Position numbers and translations under genes: made by a program. This document shows positions 51,101 to 62,375 of a DNA stretch of 64,000 bases, in pieces. Each line of letters begins with the position of its first letter. Within the stretch, counting starts at the first letter, position 1. The notes below the pieces were generated by a model. It worked only from the letters and a program-made list of their open reading frames with translations. It ran no database searches and was not told where the DNA came from. This stretch comes from Acanthaster planci. Its lineage: Eukaryota; Echinodermata; Asteroidea; Valvatida; Acanthasteridae. The stretch is from NCBI RefSeq assembly GCF_001949145.1, contig NW_019091639.1, forward strand, positions 160,164 to 224,163, given 5' to 3'.

Positions 51101-54100
51101 GAGAGAGACAAAAATCTCCAGTATTAGACCTACATGTACTTTTGCCATCGTGAATAAACTTTGTGAAGTTTGATACACCGTTCCATTCGTGTAAAGGTTT
51201 TAATTTCATTCCCCTCCCTCCAATACATCAATTTTCAAAGTCTTGGTACGAATTTGGCTGAGACTGGCCAACAAAATGTGGACTACTACTTGAAAGCTAA
51301 GTTCATTAGGAACAAAATGCACTTTTTTGTCAAAGTGAGTGCTTATGAAATCTCATAAAATACGCTTTTGTACAAATGCCAGAATAAAAATGATTCAAAT
51401 CAAACAAAATCTTGTAAACAATGGGGCTATTTATTCCCAAAATAACTCCAGAAGAAAGTTCTCATTAAGGGTAATGACTGCACATATAGATTTAGGGCAC
51501 ACAGCATAATGCATACAACTGTGCAAGCATTAAATTAGATGTTGTAATGAGATCATACCAAGCACCAACAAAGGCATAGATATTCAATTTCCATACCTCA
51601 GTACATGAAGTTTTAAGGATGCAGATTACCAGCCACAAATCGCGACGACGATCATAGGGTACAAAGGGGTTTCGTGGTTGTGAAGCAGATGGTGTGTAGC
51701 AAACGCTTGATGCGCTGGAGGTGCTCTGGCTATGGACATACCAGGCATGCCAGATAGTGGTCGGCCAGATGTTATAGCCTGGGCAGTTCAAACTCCTTCG
51801 GGGTCCTTCCTCTACCGGTATAGTTTTTAACTGTTTGTTCTGAGCAGGCGGTCCAGTTTCACCATGGGTCAAAGGTCAAGGGGCAGTTCATCCGACCTTC
51901 GATGCCCACCTATTCCTGGTGCCTCACCTCCAACGAGTGCAACCACACCCAAGGTGACAAGGCGTGTCTCTGGATCTTATAACACTGAATACAAGGTGAA
52001 TTTGGAAGCAGTGTAGCAATGTTATTGGTTTGGTGTTAGGACGGATTGTATTGAGCTGTTAAATGTAATTGTTTTTTTTATGAGCAATAATGTTCTCTTT
52101 GGCTTTGTTCCAATTACATTGTAATGACTTCAAATATTACATTGGCCAATGAGTGATGGAGCCATCGTCTAGAAACCAGATCCATTTACCTTAAGTTTGA
52201 GAAGCAGAATGCAGGTTTTATTTCCTTAAAACCACTTCAGTAGCAAGAATTGCTTTGCATTGGTTTGAACTCTCTAGTCGAAATGGGAAATTTGATGGTT
52301 TCAATCACCACCTGCTGGTTTGAAGGAGTGTGTTTAACCCTTAGAAGAGCCAGTTTTTTTCTGACCATCTTCAACAGGTGGTTATGTTACAGTCATTTGA
52401 AGTTTTCAGTCTCACGCATGCTGGCCAGTGTGCAATGAGCTTAGCATTGGGGAAATCATACGTTTTGCGACCTGTCTCGTTTCAATGGGCATTTTGCAAG
52501 AACTGTAGGCTCAATTTTCACAAAATTGTGAAAATGAGCACAAAATAGTTTTGTAAAAGCTCCTGAAGGCTCATGGAAAATTTCTGGCAAAAATATTGGA
52601 AGAAATATGCCTTGAAGAGACAGAACATGCCCTTCTCTCACCCGGCTCTTTAGGGTAAAACCAGCCCCATGAACTGCCACTGGAAACAGGTTTTCACATC
52701 CTGTGGCTTCTGTGGCTCAAACGCAGCGTAAGAGGCGACAGTAAGGTCTCATTGTCACTGATTTTCTTGAAACTCTCCTCCTGCAGCCCACCTTTGTCAG
52801 TAATGCGTCTCGTCCGCCCCCTACCACCAATGGCCCTAAGGTCCCATCTGTCTCACGTACCAAGGCCAGTTCCATCCTGGAGGAATCCAACAGTGAGAAG
52901 GTGAAGGAAGAGGAGCCACTCCAGTCTGCCTTCAGCTCAGCCGAACACTCTGTTCTTGGCACCGTACGTAGATGTGCATCATTACTGACATCGACATAAT
53001 ATCAGATGTTCCATAGGGTTGTAACTGAGTCCATCTCTCGTGGCTTTCACGGCATGGGTGTTATTTTCATCCATAGCCATAACTTTCAGACATAGCCGTA
53101 CATTCTCCAGCTCACAATACCAGTCTGTTGTCAAATGTAAACTTCTTCTGATTGTTTTTCTTTCTTGTAATTATTCTTTAATTTTGTTGGTTTTGGGGGC
53201 AATTTTAGGGAAGAACAGGAAACACCTACAATGGAAAGTCTGTCAATGGAGGAATGATTGGACTAGCCAACCTGGGCAACACGGTGAGTAACTTGTTTAC
53301 CATATAAGACCTGCTGAGCACTGGATACCAACCAAAATATCACATGGTTATAATTGGTTTTGACTGGCTCCCAGCTGATATCAGCGACGCCATATTTTTC
53401 TACAGGGCTCCATGATATGCAAGCCAGGTTTGTAATAGGTTCGAGTCCCAACTGAGTTAACTCAAGATTTTTTTACGTACTCTTAAAAGTAGTAAGCATG
53501 TAGTCTAAATGTCAAAATCCCATTATAGGATGGGTGAAAACTCATGTAGTTTTTCCGCTTGTCTCGTTGGCAGTGCTACATGAATTCCATCCTGCAGTGT
53601 CTAGCCCAGAACAAGGACTTGAGAGAATACTTCTTGACAAATACCTACCTTGACGACATCAACCGTAGATCACCTAGACAGGGTACCCTTGTCAAAAGTA
53701 AGACCCTTCTCTTTAATCCTGGAATCTTCCACAGAGTTGATAACTAAAGAAGTCCGTTCAAAAATATCTGCTCTGTCTGATTAAGTTAGGGTTGTGTGAC
53801 CTAGTGGTTAGAGGAACTCCTGATCATAGGGTCCGGGATTCGAATCCAGCTGCTAGCATGCTGCAACATTGGGTAACTCACTTTACCTCAACTTGCTTCT
53901 GTCCACCCAAGAGTCGAAATCGGTACCTGTGAGGCTAGAGGCTGGACAGAGGCTGATATTAGCTTGCAAAGTTGGTCTTAAGGCCTGAAAACATGGGCAG
54001 TAATAATTCTAAGAGTGCTTTAAGCAGTTTGACTACTAGATATATGCACTTTGTGAATAAATGGTATTATCATTGTTTTGATGGGTTGTACATGTGAGCC

Positions 54101-57100
54101 ATCATTAAATGTATTGTAAAAGTATTGAGAAGCCATTTTAGTTCATTTTGGTGACTTTTTATCAATTTTTTTTTTTTAAAGGTTTTGCCGAAGTAATGAA
54201 GGAAATCTGGAATCCCAAATATAAGAGCGTGGTGACTCCTAACAGCCTGCAGTTAGCATTCCAGCGGATCGCAAAACACTTTGGTCCTGGAAAGTAAGTA
54301 CTGAATGAAAACTATAGATGGTGCTAAATCTAGGTCCGGTCAGAGAGAATCATTTTGCAGTTACGGCTACGCCCCCTCGCCTTCCACCTCTGCTGCTTGG
54401 GTTCGATGCCCACCCAGGCGGAAATGTGGATTGGGGTTTGGAGTCCTATCTGACTCCCTTCGTTTCTCTGGAATATTTGTCTGCAGTTCCCCCCCCCCCC
54501 CGTCCAAACAGAACACTTCTCTGCCGTCATTTTCCTCAAGTCCCCGGGGAGCAGTCCACATGAACCTGTAAAGGCCTCTTTGATCATTAAAAACAAGGAA
54601 TAAATTTATTAAACGGGGGTTTTTCAGCGATTGTCATTTTGCATGAATAAACGAAAGTTACAGCACTGTTCTGAGTCTACCCTGTTGTAGATGAGACTGC
54701 TGGTAAGTCAGCTTGGTGTAGTTGTATTAGTCTGGACTTCCACTTCTGTGACCACAGTGCGAATCCCACTCAAACAAATTTGAATTCTCCTTGATTCTGC
54801 AGATCAATCCCAAAATATCATTTGACTTTACTGCCATTTCAAAAAATGAACTAATGTCTTCTATCAACCTTTTGATGCATGTTCCTTTGTGTTTATGAGT
54901 TGTTTCTTCGTTGTTTCTACAGGCAGCAGGATGCTCAGGAATTCCTCTGCTACTTCCTGTGTGAGCTTCATGACGAGACAAACACCGCTCCAAGGAAGAG
55001 GGGCAGTGAGCCAGACATCCCAGATGATATCTCGTAAGTTAGACTCATCCACTTTCAACTGAGTTAATCCAGACTCGTGACATATACTCAGTGACTCATA
55101 CTCACTCTTACAGGGAGAATTTGAAAGTTAGACTTCTCCACTTTACACTCAGTTTACTCTGACTCACAACAAATACTCATGGACTCAGACTCATGGACTC
55201 AAATATCGCTCCAGAGAAAGAGGCGAATAGCTAGAAATTACTGCTGATATCTCTTGTAAGGAAGACTCAACCTCTTTGAATGTTGTTGGCTTCTACTTAC
55301 AACAAACTGACAGTGACTCAAATTCAAGTTCATCTGAAGGGAGATTATGGAACTCATGCAGACACAAGCCCAAGGTTGGACTCAGATTTAGTTGTTCAAC
55401 AAATTCAAAATCTGAGTTTGTTTCAAGTCAGTTGTCATGGTAAAATTGGGTGCAAGTCCCTCTCAACTTTTGGTGTTGTTAGCTCAGTCTCAAACAGAAA
55501 ACCAACTGAAGGCTACAATGCTATAGATTGTCTTGTTTTGTTGTTTGGTTTTAATTTTGGGAGTAATTTAATTTGGAGTAATTGATTTCTACCTTGCCTT
55601 TCATTTCTTTCCCAATCATCTATGTAACTCAACTTGGTTTGTGTGTGTTTCTCTTATCTTTGTTTTTCAGTGAGGATGCAAAGGCCAAGTTGGCTTGGGG
55701 ACGTTACTGCGCTCACAACAACTCCATCTTCTCCCGCCTCTTTGTTGGACAACTCAAGAGCACCTTGGAATGCCAGACTTGCAGGAACCGCTCTGTGACC
55801 TTTGACATCTTCTGGGACATCTCTCTGCCAGTTCCCGAGGTCAGTTATCCACTTGTATTTCATTGCTGTCAAAGATGGCTTGCGACTTTCAGGAAAATCA
55901 TTGAATTCTTTCAGCTTTGGCATGGCCAAACCAAAGATGGTTTTGCCTTTCACAGTATGTGTTTAGTGTTCACTCCTACCTGCCTCTTTCCACTGAGAAC
56001 TATAAATGCGTACACAGAGCTACTTCAGAGCTGCAATGGTATTAGAAATGTTTATTGGCCCAGTGAGCAGGGGTAATAATGATTTATGTACAGTGCATTG
56101 CAGCGTCCAGCTGGTACTGAAAGTGGGATTCTAACATTTTATGTGATTAGAATAGTAAGGATATGCCCACAGTACAAAATGCTAGATGTAGCATTATACT
56201 GTGGTGGGTTCATCTGCTGAAAGACGGAGGCAGATCAGAACAACTACAACCCAAACCCCAAAACGAACTTTTTATCTAGAGCAGCTACGTCTTTATACCT
56301 GGTGGGTTGTTGTTAACTAAAAACAAAGAACCAAACATGTGCTCATAACACTTAAAAGGGAAAAATCATCAGAAAGAACAAATACAGTGTGTAGCGTGGC
56401 AAAGAAACCACAAGAGGGCGCTAGCGCGACCAAGCATGTCTGTTGTTTGTGCTATTTACATGAGATTCTGTCTCGAGCACACGCAGCGGTGATGAATAAT
56501 GCAGGTCAGTGCAGGTCTTGGTGGTGCGAAGGTAGCGTGAACGTACTGACTAGGCAGCGTGTGCAATCAGGTAATAGTAGAGAGATAAACTAGAATTTTT
56601 AACTAATTGTCCAGTTTAACCAATACATGCATATGTCGTGTTGTTTTCACAACAGTATTATTATTTCCCTGTTGACTTGGCCTAGAAGCATTCCTGAAAT
56701 CATCTCGGTTGCCTGCAGAGTACCGGTATTAGCTGCAGAGTATGTACAGTAGAGCCGTTTGAAGTATTACCTAGCTAATCAGTCACAATAACTTTGGCCA
56801 AGTTTCTTGGAACATGTTCTGTCCTTGGACTAGGTTTGAGACTGCACCCAATTTTGCGTCGTTACTTAACGCTCTGCAGAAAACTTGTGCTTACTACAGC
56901 GTAAAATGTTGCTAACCCTTCACACTCTTTCCTGATGCTCACAGGTTTCCATTGTTACATCACAAAGTTAAGCATATTTTCCTCTGAAGTACAATACATG
57001 CTGTTATTTTTTATTATTTCAACCACATCCAACAGCAACCAAATCGGCAATTACAGGATGGTACATGACAATAATTTAAGACATTTAATTAACAAATAAA

Positions 57101-60100
57101 TAATTAACACCAAAAAAATCAAAAATTCAAAAAAAGACATTACAATTCAATAATACAATTAAAATTGCATAGATAACACAAAAGCTGCATATTCATAAAA
57201 CATTTTACATAAAATTGGATTAATTAGATGAAACTATGTGGTAAAGCTGCTTACGAAAAATTCCAAGGATTGCCACACCGAACACATCACACCTCCCATG
57301 GAGTCGGTTGTAGGTCAAGGAGATTCTGGAGACAAAGCCACAAAGACTGATAACAGTCTTCATGAAACAGTGCAAAATTGTTTCTGCTGTGGTTATTTCA
57401 TGCAAAACCTGGCCACAAAATTCTCATGTTCGGTTTGTTGTAATTGCCTACAGCAGGTAAAATCCTACCAACGTCGTGCCAGCTGGGAACGTGACAACCA
57501 GTCAGTCAAGCATTCCTTTGACATCAAGGACTGTCTCAACAAGTTCACAGAGGCTGAGGTACTAGACGGGGACAACATGGTGGTAAGTTGAACAAGTTGG
57601 TCTTTCATGGTCCATCTGGATGCTCTTTAGTGTCATAATTGGATTCTCATTTAGCTCTCTAAGCAATGAAATACTTGCTGAGCAATAACAGGGTACCAGC
57701 CGTAGCATCATGTAAATGGATGTCATTGGTAACTGGTTCACAGCTGATTCCTACGTAGTTCGTATATGTAAATTTGTCTAGCAATTTCTTTTCCATTTCA
57801 AAAAAAGGTCATGTTATTCAGCCAAGGATAGTCAGAAGTCTCAAGCAAAAAAGGCCTAGACTGATATCAGCCCTGAATGGTGCCCAGCCCAAGTTCTATC
57901 AGTAACCGTGTGCAAATCACCGATCAGTTTTAGCTGGTTACCCACACAAAAAAATATACTTTGGGTACCAGGCAGAATCAATCATACAGTTGCTGTTTGA
58001 ACTTGGCTCCAGACATGAGCCTTAGATTCTAGCATACAATTTGAAGGTGTTAGGGGTACTAGACTCACACCTGGACTAGGAAGTTTGAATTCAGTACGGG
58101 TGGTTTGGCTGAAGCAGACTGGTGGGCTACATCTTCTGTATGCAATCCAAAGACAGCCAGATGCAGGTGAGATACAGAGTGTATGGTTCATGACAATACC
58201 ATCCAATATCAGTCAAAGGCTGCCAGGAAAGTTGATACCTAACAGTGAAAGTAAAGTAGACTGGTACCCAACATCTTCTGAAAACTCTGGAAAAAGTGAA
58301 CCAGTGTAAAAAATAATGGCATTTAATTCTTTCAAGCAACTCCGTTCTTAGCCTACATCATTTGCCACTGTGTAGCAGGGAAATTGCCTACAGTGAAAGC
58401 AACTCGTGTTTTTTCTCTCACGATGATGAATACTTGCCAGTTTTTAAATTCTCGAAATGATGTCATACACCACTCCCAAATTAGCCTCATGTGGGTAATT
58501 TGGTCAGTACGTGTTAATCTCTTTCCCTTAATTCTTGACAGACCTGTGAGAAATGTAAGAAGAAGCGCGTCTTCACCAAGACCTTCTCCATCCAGCGCTT
58601 CCCCAAACATCTTGTCCTCCGTATCCTTGTAAAATTACGTGACAAGACTGACACAATATCACATGCAAAAGAGGAGCTTTAAAGTGAAAAGGAACATTTT
58701 CACTGCAACAACTTCACATTGTAAGTTTGTTCGTGGCAAAAATTGTAAAAGCTGGTTGTTGCTGTGGCTTGAATGTACAGCAGAATAAAGGTTAAAGTAT
58801 TCCTGGACATTAGTCAATAGTCCTTGACTGGTGACTGATGCATGCAGATCTGAAGCGTTTCAGTGGTCTCCGTGCCAAGCTGACAACTTTTGTGGACTTC
58901 CCGTTGACTGGCTTGGACATGTCTCGTTATCTGGCAGACAGCGCAGGTAAGTCACACATTGATCTCCCGTCCCCCATCAAATCCTCTTATTTTTCTGCTC
59001 TGGTGCACTTCATGTTGTGTGTCTTCATTTGTCATCTGCATGCTTATGGAGTCTTGTAACTTGAACCGATAGTTTTTAATGGGAGAATAAATGAAAGTTC
59101 GTCATTTGAGTGTTGAGAGAAAGGCTAAACATTTCATTTGATGTTTTGTGACTCGGATGACACCAAAGACTTCCTTGTGTGTTAGAGGAAAACCAGAATT
59201 CTCACCACAAAATGCTTGGGACTCGGCCATTTTAACCTCGTACAAATAGCAGTGTTGTAGTCGAGACCATCACAAGACGAGACACAAGACCGGTCACAAG
59301 ACCATCACAAGACCAGACACAAGACCAGACACAAGACCGGTCACAAGTAACAATGTGAACAATGACAAAGGAATGCTTTTGTTGAAGTTCATTAAAATAG
59401 CTTATGACTTGAATTCAGACTGGAGGTCTAGTGTTGGTCTTGTGTGGCCTTGTGAAGGTCTTAAGTGGTCTCGACTACAAAACTGACTTCATGTAGTTGA
59501 AACGTCTAAAAATGAACCAGTTGAGCCTCTGTTACCTTCATGTAATCATTTCTGACCATCACCTTGAAAGTTAACAATTCTATTAACCCGTAGATAAGTG
59601 TGCTTGTCTCGCTCGGTGGAAAATGCTGTGCAAAAACAGCATAAGTCTTAAAAGAGCTTTTACAACAAAAGTGCGAGGGGATTCTACAGTCAACTTCTCA
59701 AACAAAAGCAGATTGAAAACTCCACAGTGATCATAAGTAATGCTGTGATTACTGTTAGTGAAGATGCCTTAGGCTTACAGTTTTATGACGATTAAAAGGG
59801 GACACAGCGTCATCTTTTGCAACATTGTACATTACTGCAAATATAATTGCTTTTTTCTGTCGATACCCTCTCAAGCCTCAATTTTGCATCATCACACGCA
59901 TGTTCAGTATGCTTTCGAAGCACTTTTTCTTGTGTGTAACGTTTCTTTTCATAATTTCTCTGTTCACTTCGTGCTAATCCATGCTCATTAATTCTCATAT
60001 CCATAATAGTCAGAGTTCCACTTTGTAAATTTGGTAAAATTTTAAATGATAGCCAAAGTTTGTGTTCCATGTACATGTACAATTTTGAAGCCACATACCT

Positions 60101-62375
60101 CTATGCCGTGAAAGTGTAAGTTTGTCTCTGTCACTTAGGTTTTCAGCAACAAATTTTACACATTTGCATTTGAAGGAACAATGGTCGCTATCACCTGGAA
60201 CCCTGCTACCAAATGGGACCGAATTTTCTGAAGTCGTAGCTAAACCATTGCTTCATCCGTGCATGCTTGCATGTTGGCTTCAGAATCCTTGCACTGCAAA
60301 CTAACTTTCTCATCAATTACTCTGTTGGCTGTGTCTTGTCACTGTCTCTTTTCCATCCCTGCCTTTTACATGTCTATTAACCCAGCTGACACCGGCCTGC
60401 TCAATCTGACCACTGCTATCAACCACATCGAACCACTTAGTCACGATCTGTTCTATTTAGTCTGGAAGATGTGTGGTACGCCACCGGTCGTAAGCATGGA
60501 CGAGATGCTGTCCCTTCAGGATCAAAAGAGTTAGTCCATGCTCAGTTAAAAGCCTTCAATCTCTCGGTGCTCAAAGAACACTCTTTAACCCTAACAGGGC
60601 TAAATCCTCCAATTTTAATATGATATTTACACACACTCTTGGGAGAAACGTCTCCTTGATGTCCCCTGCTGCAACCACAGCAGGAAACAAGAAAACTTGA
60701 ACTATCCACAAATTTGCCTGAGGGAACAAAAACTTGTGATCTCCGGACATATTTCCCAGAAATGATTGTCCTTGTCAATGGGTCACCAGTTCACTTTGCG
60801 AATGTGGAGGGAATTTCTAGGGCAAAATAAAAAGGGTGGTGGACGTTACATTCAGGAATAATATGCATCAAGAGTGTCCCTATCCGCTCCGAGCATGAAC
60901 AAAAGAGGGCGTATTTGGAAATGAAATTGAGAGGCGCGCAAGTTTATGTGCATTTGATGTGGAGCACGCCGAGTATGTGCAACAAATTTAGTCTGAAATG
61001 TGTGGTCTTCGCGTGCATGCTGAGCATGAGCAAGAACCCGGTTGGAAAACTTAGTACCCTCTGTCTTTCTTTCGCGGATGAGGGTGCACTTCAGCTCAGG
61101 GTGGATATGCATGCTAACATTCTTGGTCATTTCCATGTAGTGCTATAGTTATCTGTCTTTCCTTTCATTTTACCGTCAAAAGTAAATGCAAGTGTTGAAG
61201 CATGTAGACAAGATTGATTTAAAGATTTGAAGAAACTAACTCATTAGCTGGCTCAATTCATCGGAAGCCAAGTCATGATTATAATCATTTAAAGCTCACT
61301 TTGAAACAAATGGTTTTCCCAGTTAAATTTATCAAACATTTATTCATCTAGTAAAAGGAAGGATTCATTTTCAAATGGCAAATCAAATCTGTGGAGTACT
61401 GCTATGTTTTCATGTTTGCTTGGAAGAGCTGCAGTTTCCAATCAGCATTCCAAATATTTGTTAAGTCTGAATCTAAAGAAACTATAATTTGCAATGTTTT
61501 CATTTTGTAACAAAACATACACACTAAAAAATATTTGCTCTTAATAAAATGTTAATAACTGGTGTACAAAATGCATTTGCGTAGTCGAAATATTTGATGC
61601 CATTTTGGAAAAAATGAAGGTTATTCAGTCAGTACTCGGTAGAATTTGAAATTATTTTCCGTATGAAGTTGGTTTCATTGACTGATTTATTTATTCCCAG
61701 ACAATCCTTCCCTGGATCAACTCAGCAGTCAGTACAACCTGGGTGGAGTCTCACAACACTCTGGCTCTATGCTAGGGGGACATTACATCGCTTATGCCAA
61801 ACACCTGCAGAACAAAAAGTGGCACTGCTATGATGATACCAGGTGAGAAGGATTGTAGAGCATTGTACCACAGAGCATGGCTTGATGCTATGACTCTACA
61901 AACTAGAGAATTGAAGGGGTTAGCAATAAATCACTGTTAGAAGACCGAAAAAAACGGAAGTGCACACTGCATTAAAGTGCCCAAATTGTGTTACCCACCA
62001 TATGGCAGTCAAGTTACCATACATTGTCCACACTTGTAAAATCATAACCTATGTTGGACACTCCCATCCTGTCAACACATGGGATGGCCGCAATAATTTC
62101 AAATTTCTTCATTCAAATTTCATTAATCTCACGCACAGGATGTTTGGTGTCTTCAAAGCACAACCTGTTAAGTGTCACGTAACGCTGATATCAACCAGGA
62201 AGTAATATGACCTTTTTGGGAATATTTTGGGGGATAACTTCACTATCAGTTAGATTCTACAACTTTCTAAAATTGTTCCATCGTTATTCCCAACAGAGTG
62301 GATTCCATCAATGAGAAGTCAGTGCCAAGCTCCTATGCATATGTCCTCTTCTATGAGCAGGCCAACCAGCCGTAA
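45192..62375 (+). CDS. USP2: USP2-like ubiquitin-specific protease, 5' start missing
   Basis: Sixteen phase-consistent exons: 45192-45994, 48050-48532, 49200-49360, 50611-50756, 51848-51995, 52787-52963, 53209-53283, 53574-53697, 54182-54293, 54923-55033, 55671-55839, 57454-57582, 58542-58620, 58848-58946, 61701-61842 and 62297-62375 (TAA). At least 1011 aa; the start Met lies in an upstream exon not identified. The first ~650 residues comprise a Lys/Arg/Glu-rich helix (exon 1), then Ser/Pro-rich disordered sequence. The USP domain starts GLANLGNT; the next exon opens with catalytic Cys (CYMNSILQCL, about residue 665). Further motifs are QQDAQEF, zinc pairs CQTC and CEKC, FSIQRFPKHLVL, LKRFS, GGHYIAY (His ~966) and CYDDTR (Asp ~983, where USP2 has Asn). 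The fold matches USP2/USP21-type C19 peptidases. It removes ubiquitin from substrates; which ones cannot be told. Exon 57454 has a tandem CAGCAG acceptor. Confidence 0.9.
46427..46764. repeat. 29-bp minisatellite, about 11 copies
   Basis: Unit gatgaagtgacagcccgctt plus gcatacata, repeated about eleven times in the first intron of the USP gene. Variation is mostly at the gcccgc/gccagc position, and two units carry catg insertions. Because 29 is not a multiple of three, all minus-strand frames stay open and give repetitive peptides; these are not genes. Confidence 0.95.
46765..48049. other. Rest of USP intron 1
   Basis: AT-rich intron with several TACATGTA words and no coding or RNA signal. 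Confidence 0.5.
53787..54085 (+). mobile_element. tRNA-derived SINE
   Basis: The head resembles a tRNA: an A-box-like gacctagtggttagag, then a B-box-like ggattcgaatcc about 30 bp on. A tRNA-unrelated body follows and the end is aataaatggtattatcattg, similar to the tail of many invertebrate SINEs. It lies in the intron between the catalytic-Cys exon and the following exon. Confidence 0.75.
54345..54600 (+). mobile_element. Degenerate tRNA-derived SINE
   Basis: Contains a B-box-like gggttcgatgcccacc (about 54409) preceded by cgccttccacctctg, then a gaaatgtggattggggtttgg body typical of tRNA-SINE relics. A C run at about 54489 and an A-rich end follow. Intronic. Confidence 0.55.
54690..54830 (+). 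mobile_element. tRNA-like SINE fragment
   Basis: gtcagcttggtgtagttg resembles an A box and gtgcgaatcccac a B box, 50 bp apart. Likely a short or truncated SINE. Intronic. Confidence 0.45.
55034..55275 (+). repeat. Decayed partial duplication of an exon end and its donor
   Basis: Sequence 55205-55275 (gctccagagaaagagg, then tgatatctcttgtaaggaag) mirrors the end of the coding exon at 54923-55033 and its donor (gctccaaggaagagg, tgatatctcgtaagttag). A smaller third copy of the post-donor segment (aagttagacttctccacttt) sits at 55125-55160. The copy is frame-broken and lacks the exon start. Confidence 0.65.
55840..57453. other. USP intron without recognised features
   Basis: A 1.6-kb intron. Around 57000-57200 it is extremely AT-rich. 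No coding, SINE or MITE signal seen. Confidence 0.45.
59255..59480. mobile_element. 226-bp MITE with TTGTAGTCGAGACCA ends
   Basis: Left end TTGTAGTCGAGACCATC; the complement of the right end is TTGTAGTCGAGACCACT, giving a 15-bp perfect terminal inverted repeat. Next to the left end is a minisatellite of cacaagacc units (about 59270-59345), and the right side carries ggtcttgtg words that pair with it. Intronic in the USP gene. Confidence 0.8.
59481..61700. other. Remainder of a long USP intron
   Basis: About 2.2 kb between the 58848 and 61701 exons after the MITE. Several short open frames but no homology or splice structure. Read as intron only. Confidence 0.45.

Larger units (their letters stand above)
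44497..51140. repeat. Cluster of TACATGTA palindromic words
   Basis: The 8-bp palindrome TACATGTA and its extended forms (ACATGTACATGTA) recur many times here, for example near 44500, 44572, 44588, 46145, 46200, 46925, 47540, 47645, 47823, 47922, 48488, 49628 and 51132. About two chance occurrences would be expected in the whole 64 kb at this base composition. It is interspersed with the first exons of the USP gene. Confidence 0.7.

Noticed and set aside
53380-53460. tRNA gene suggested by a B-box-like ggttcgagtcc
   Set aside because: No cloverleaf or matching A box; at most another SINE relic.
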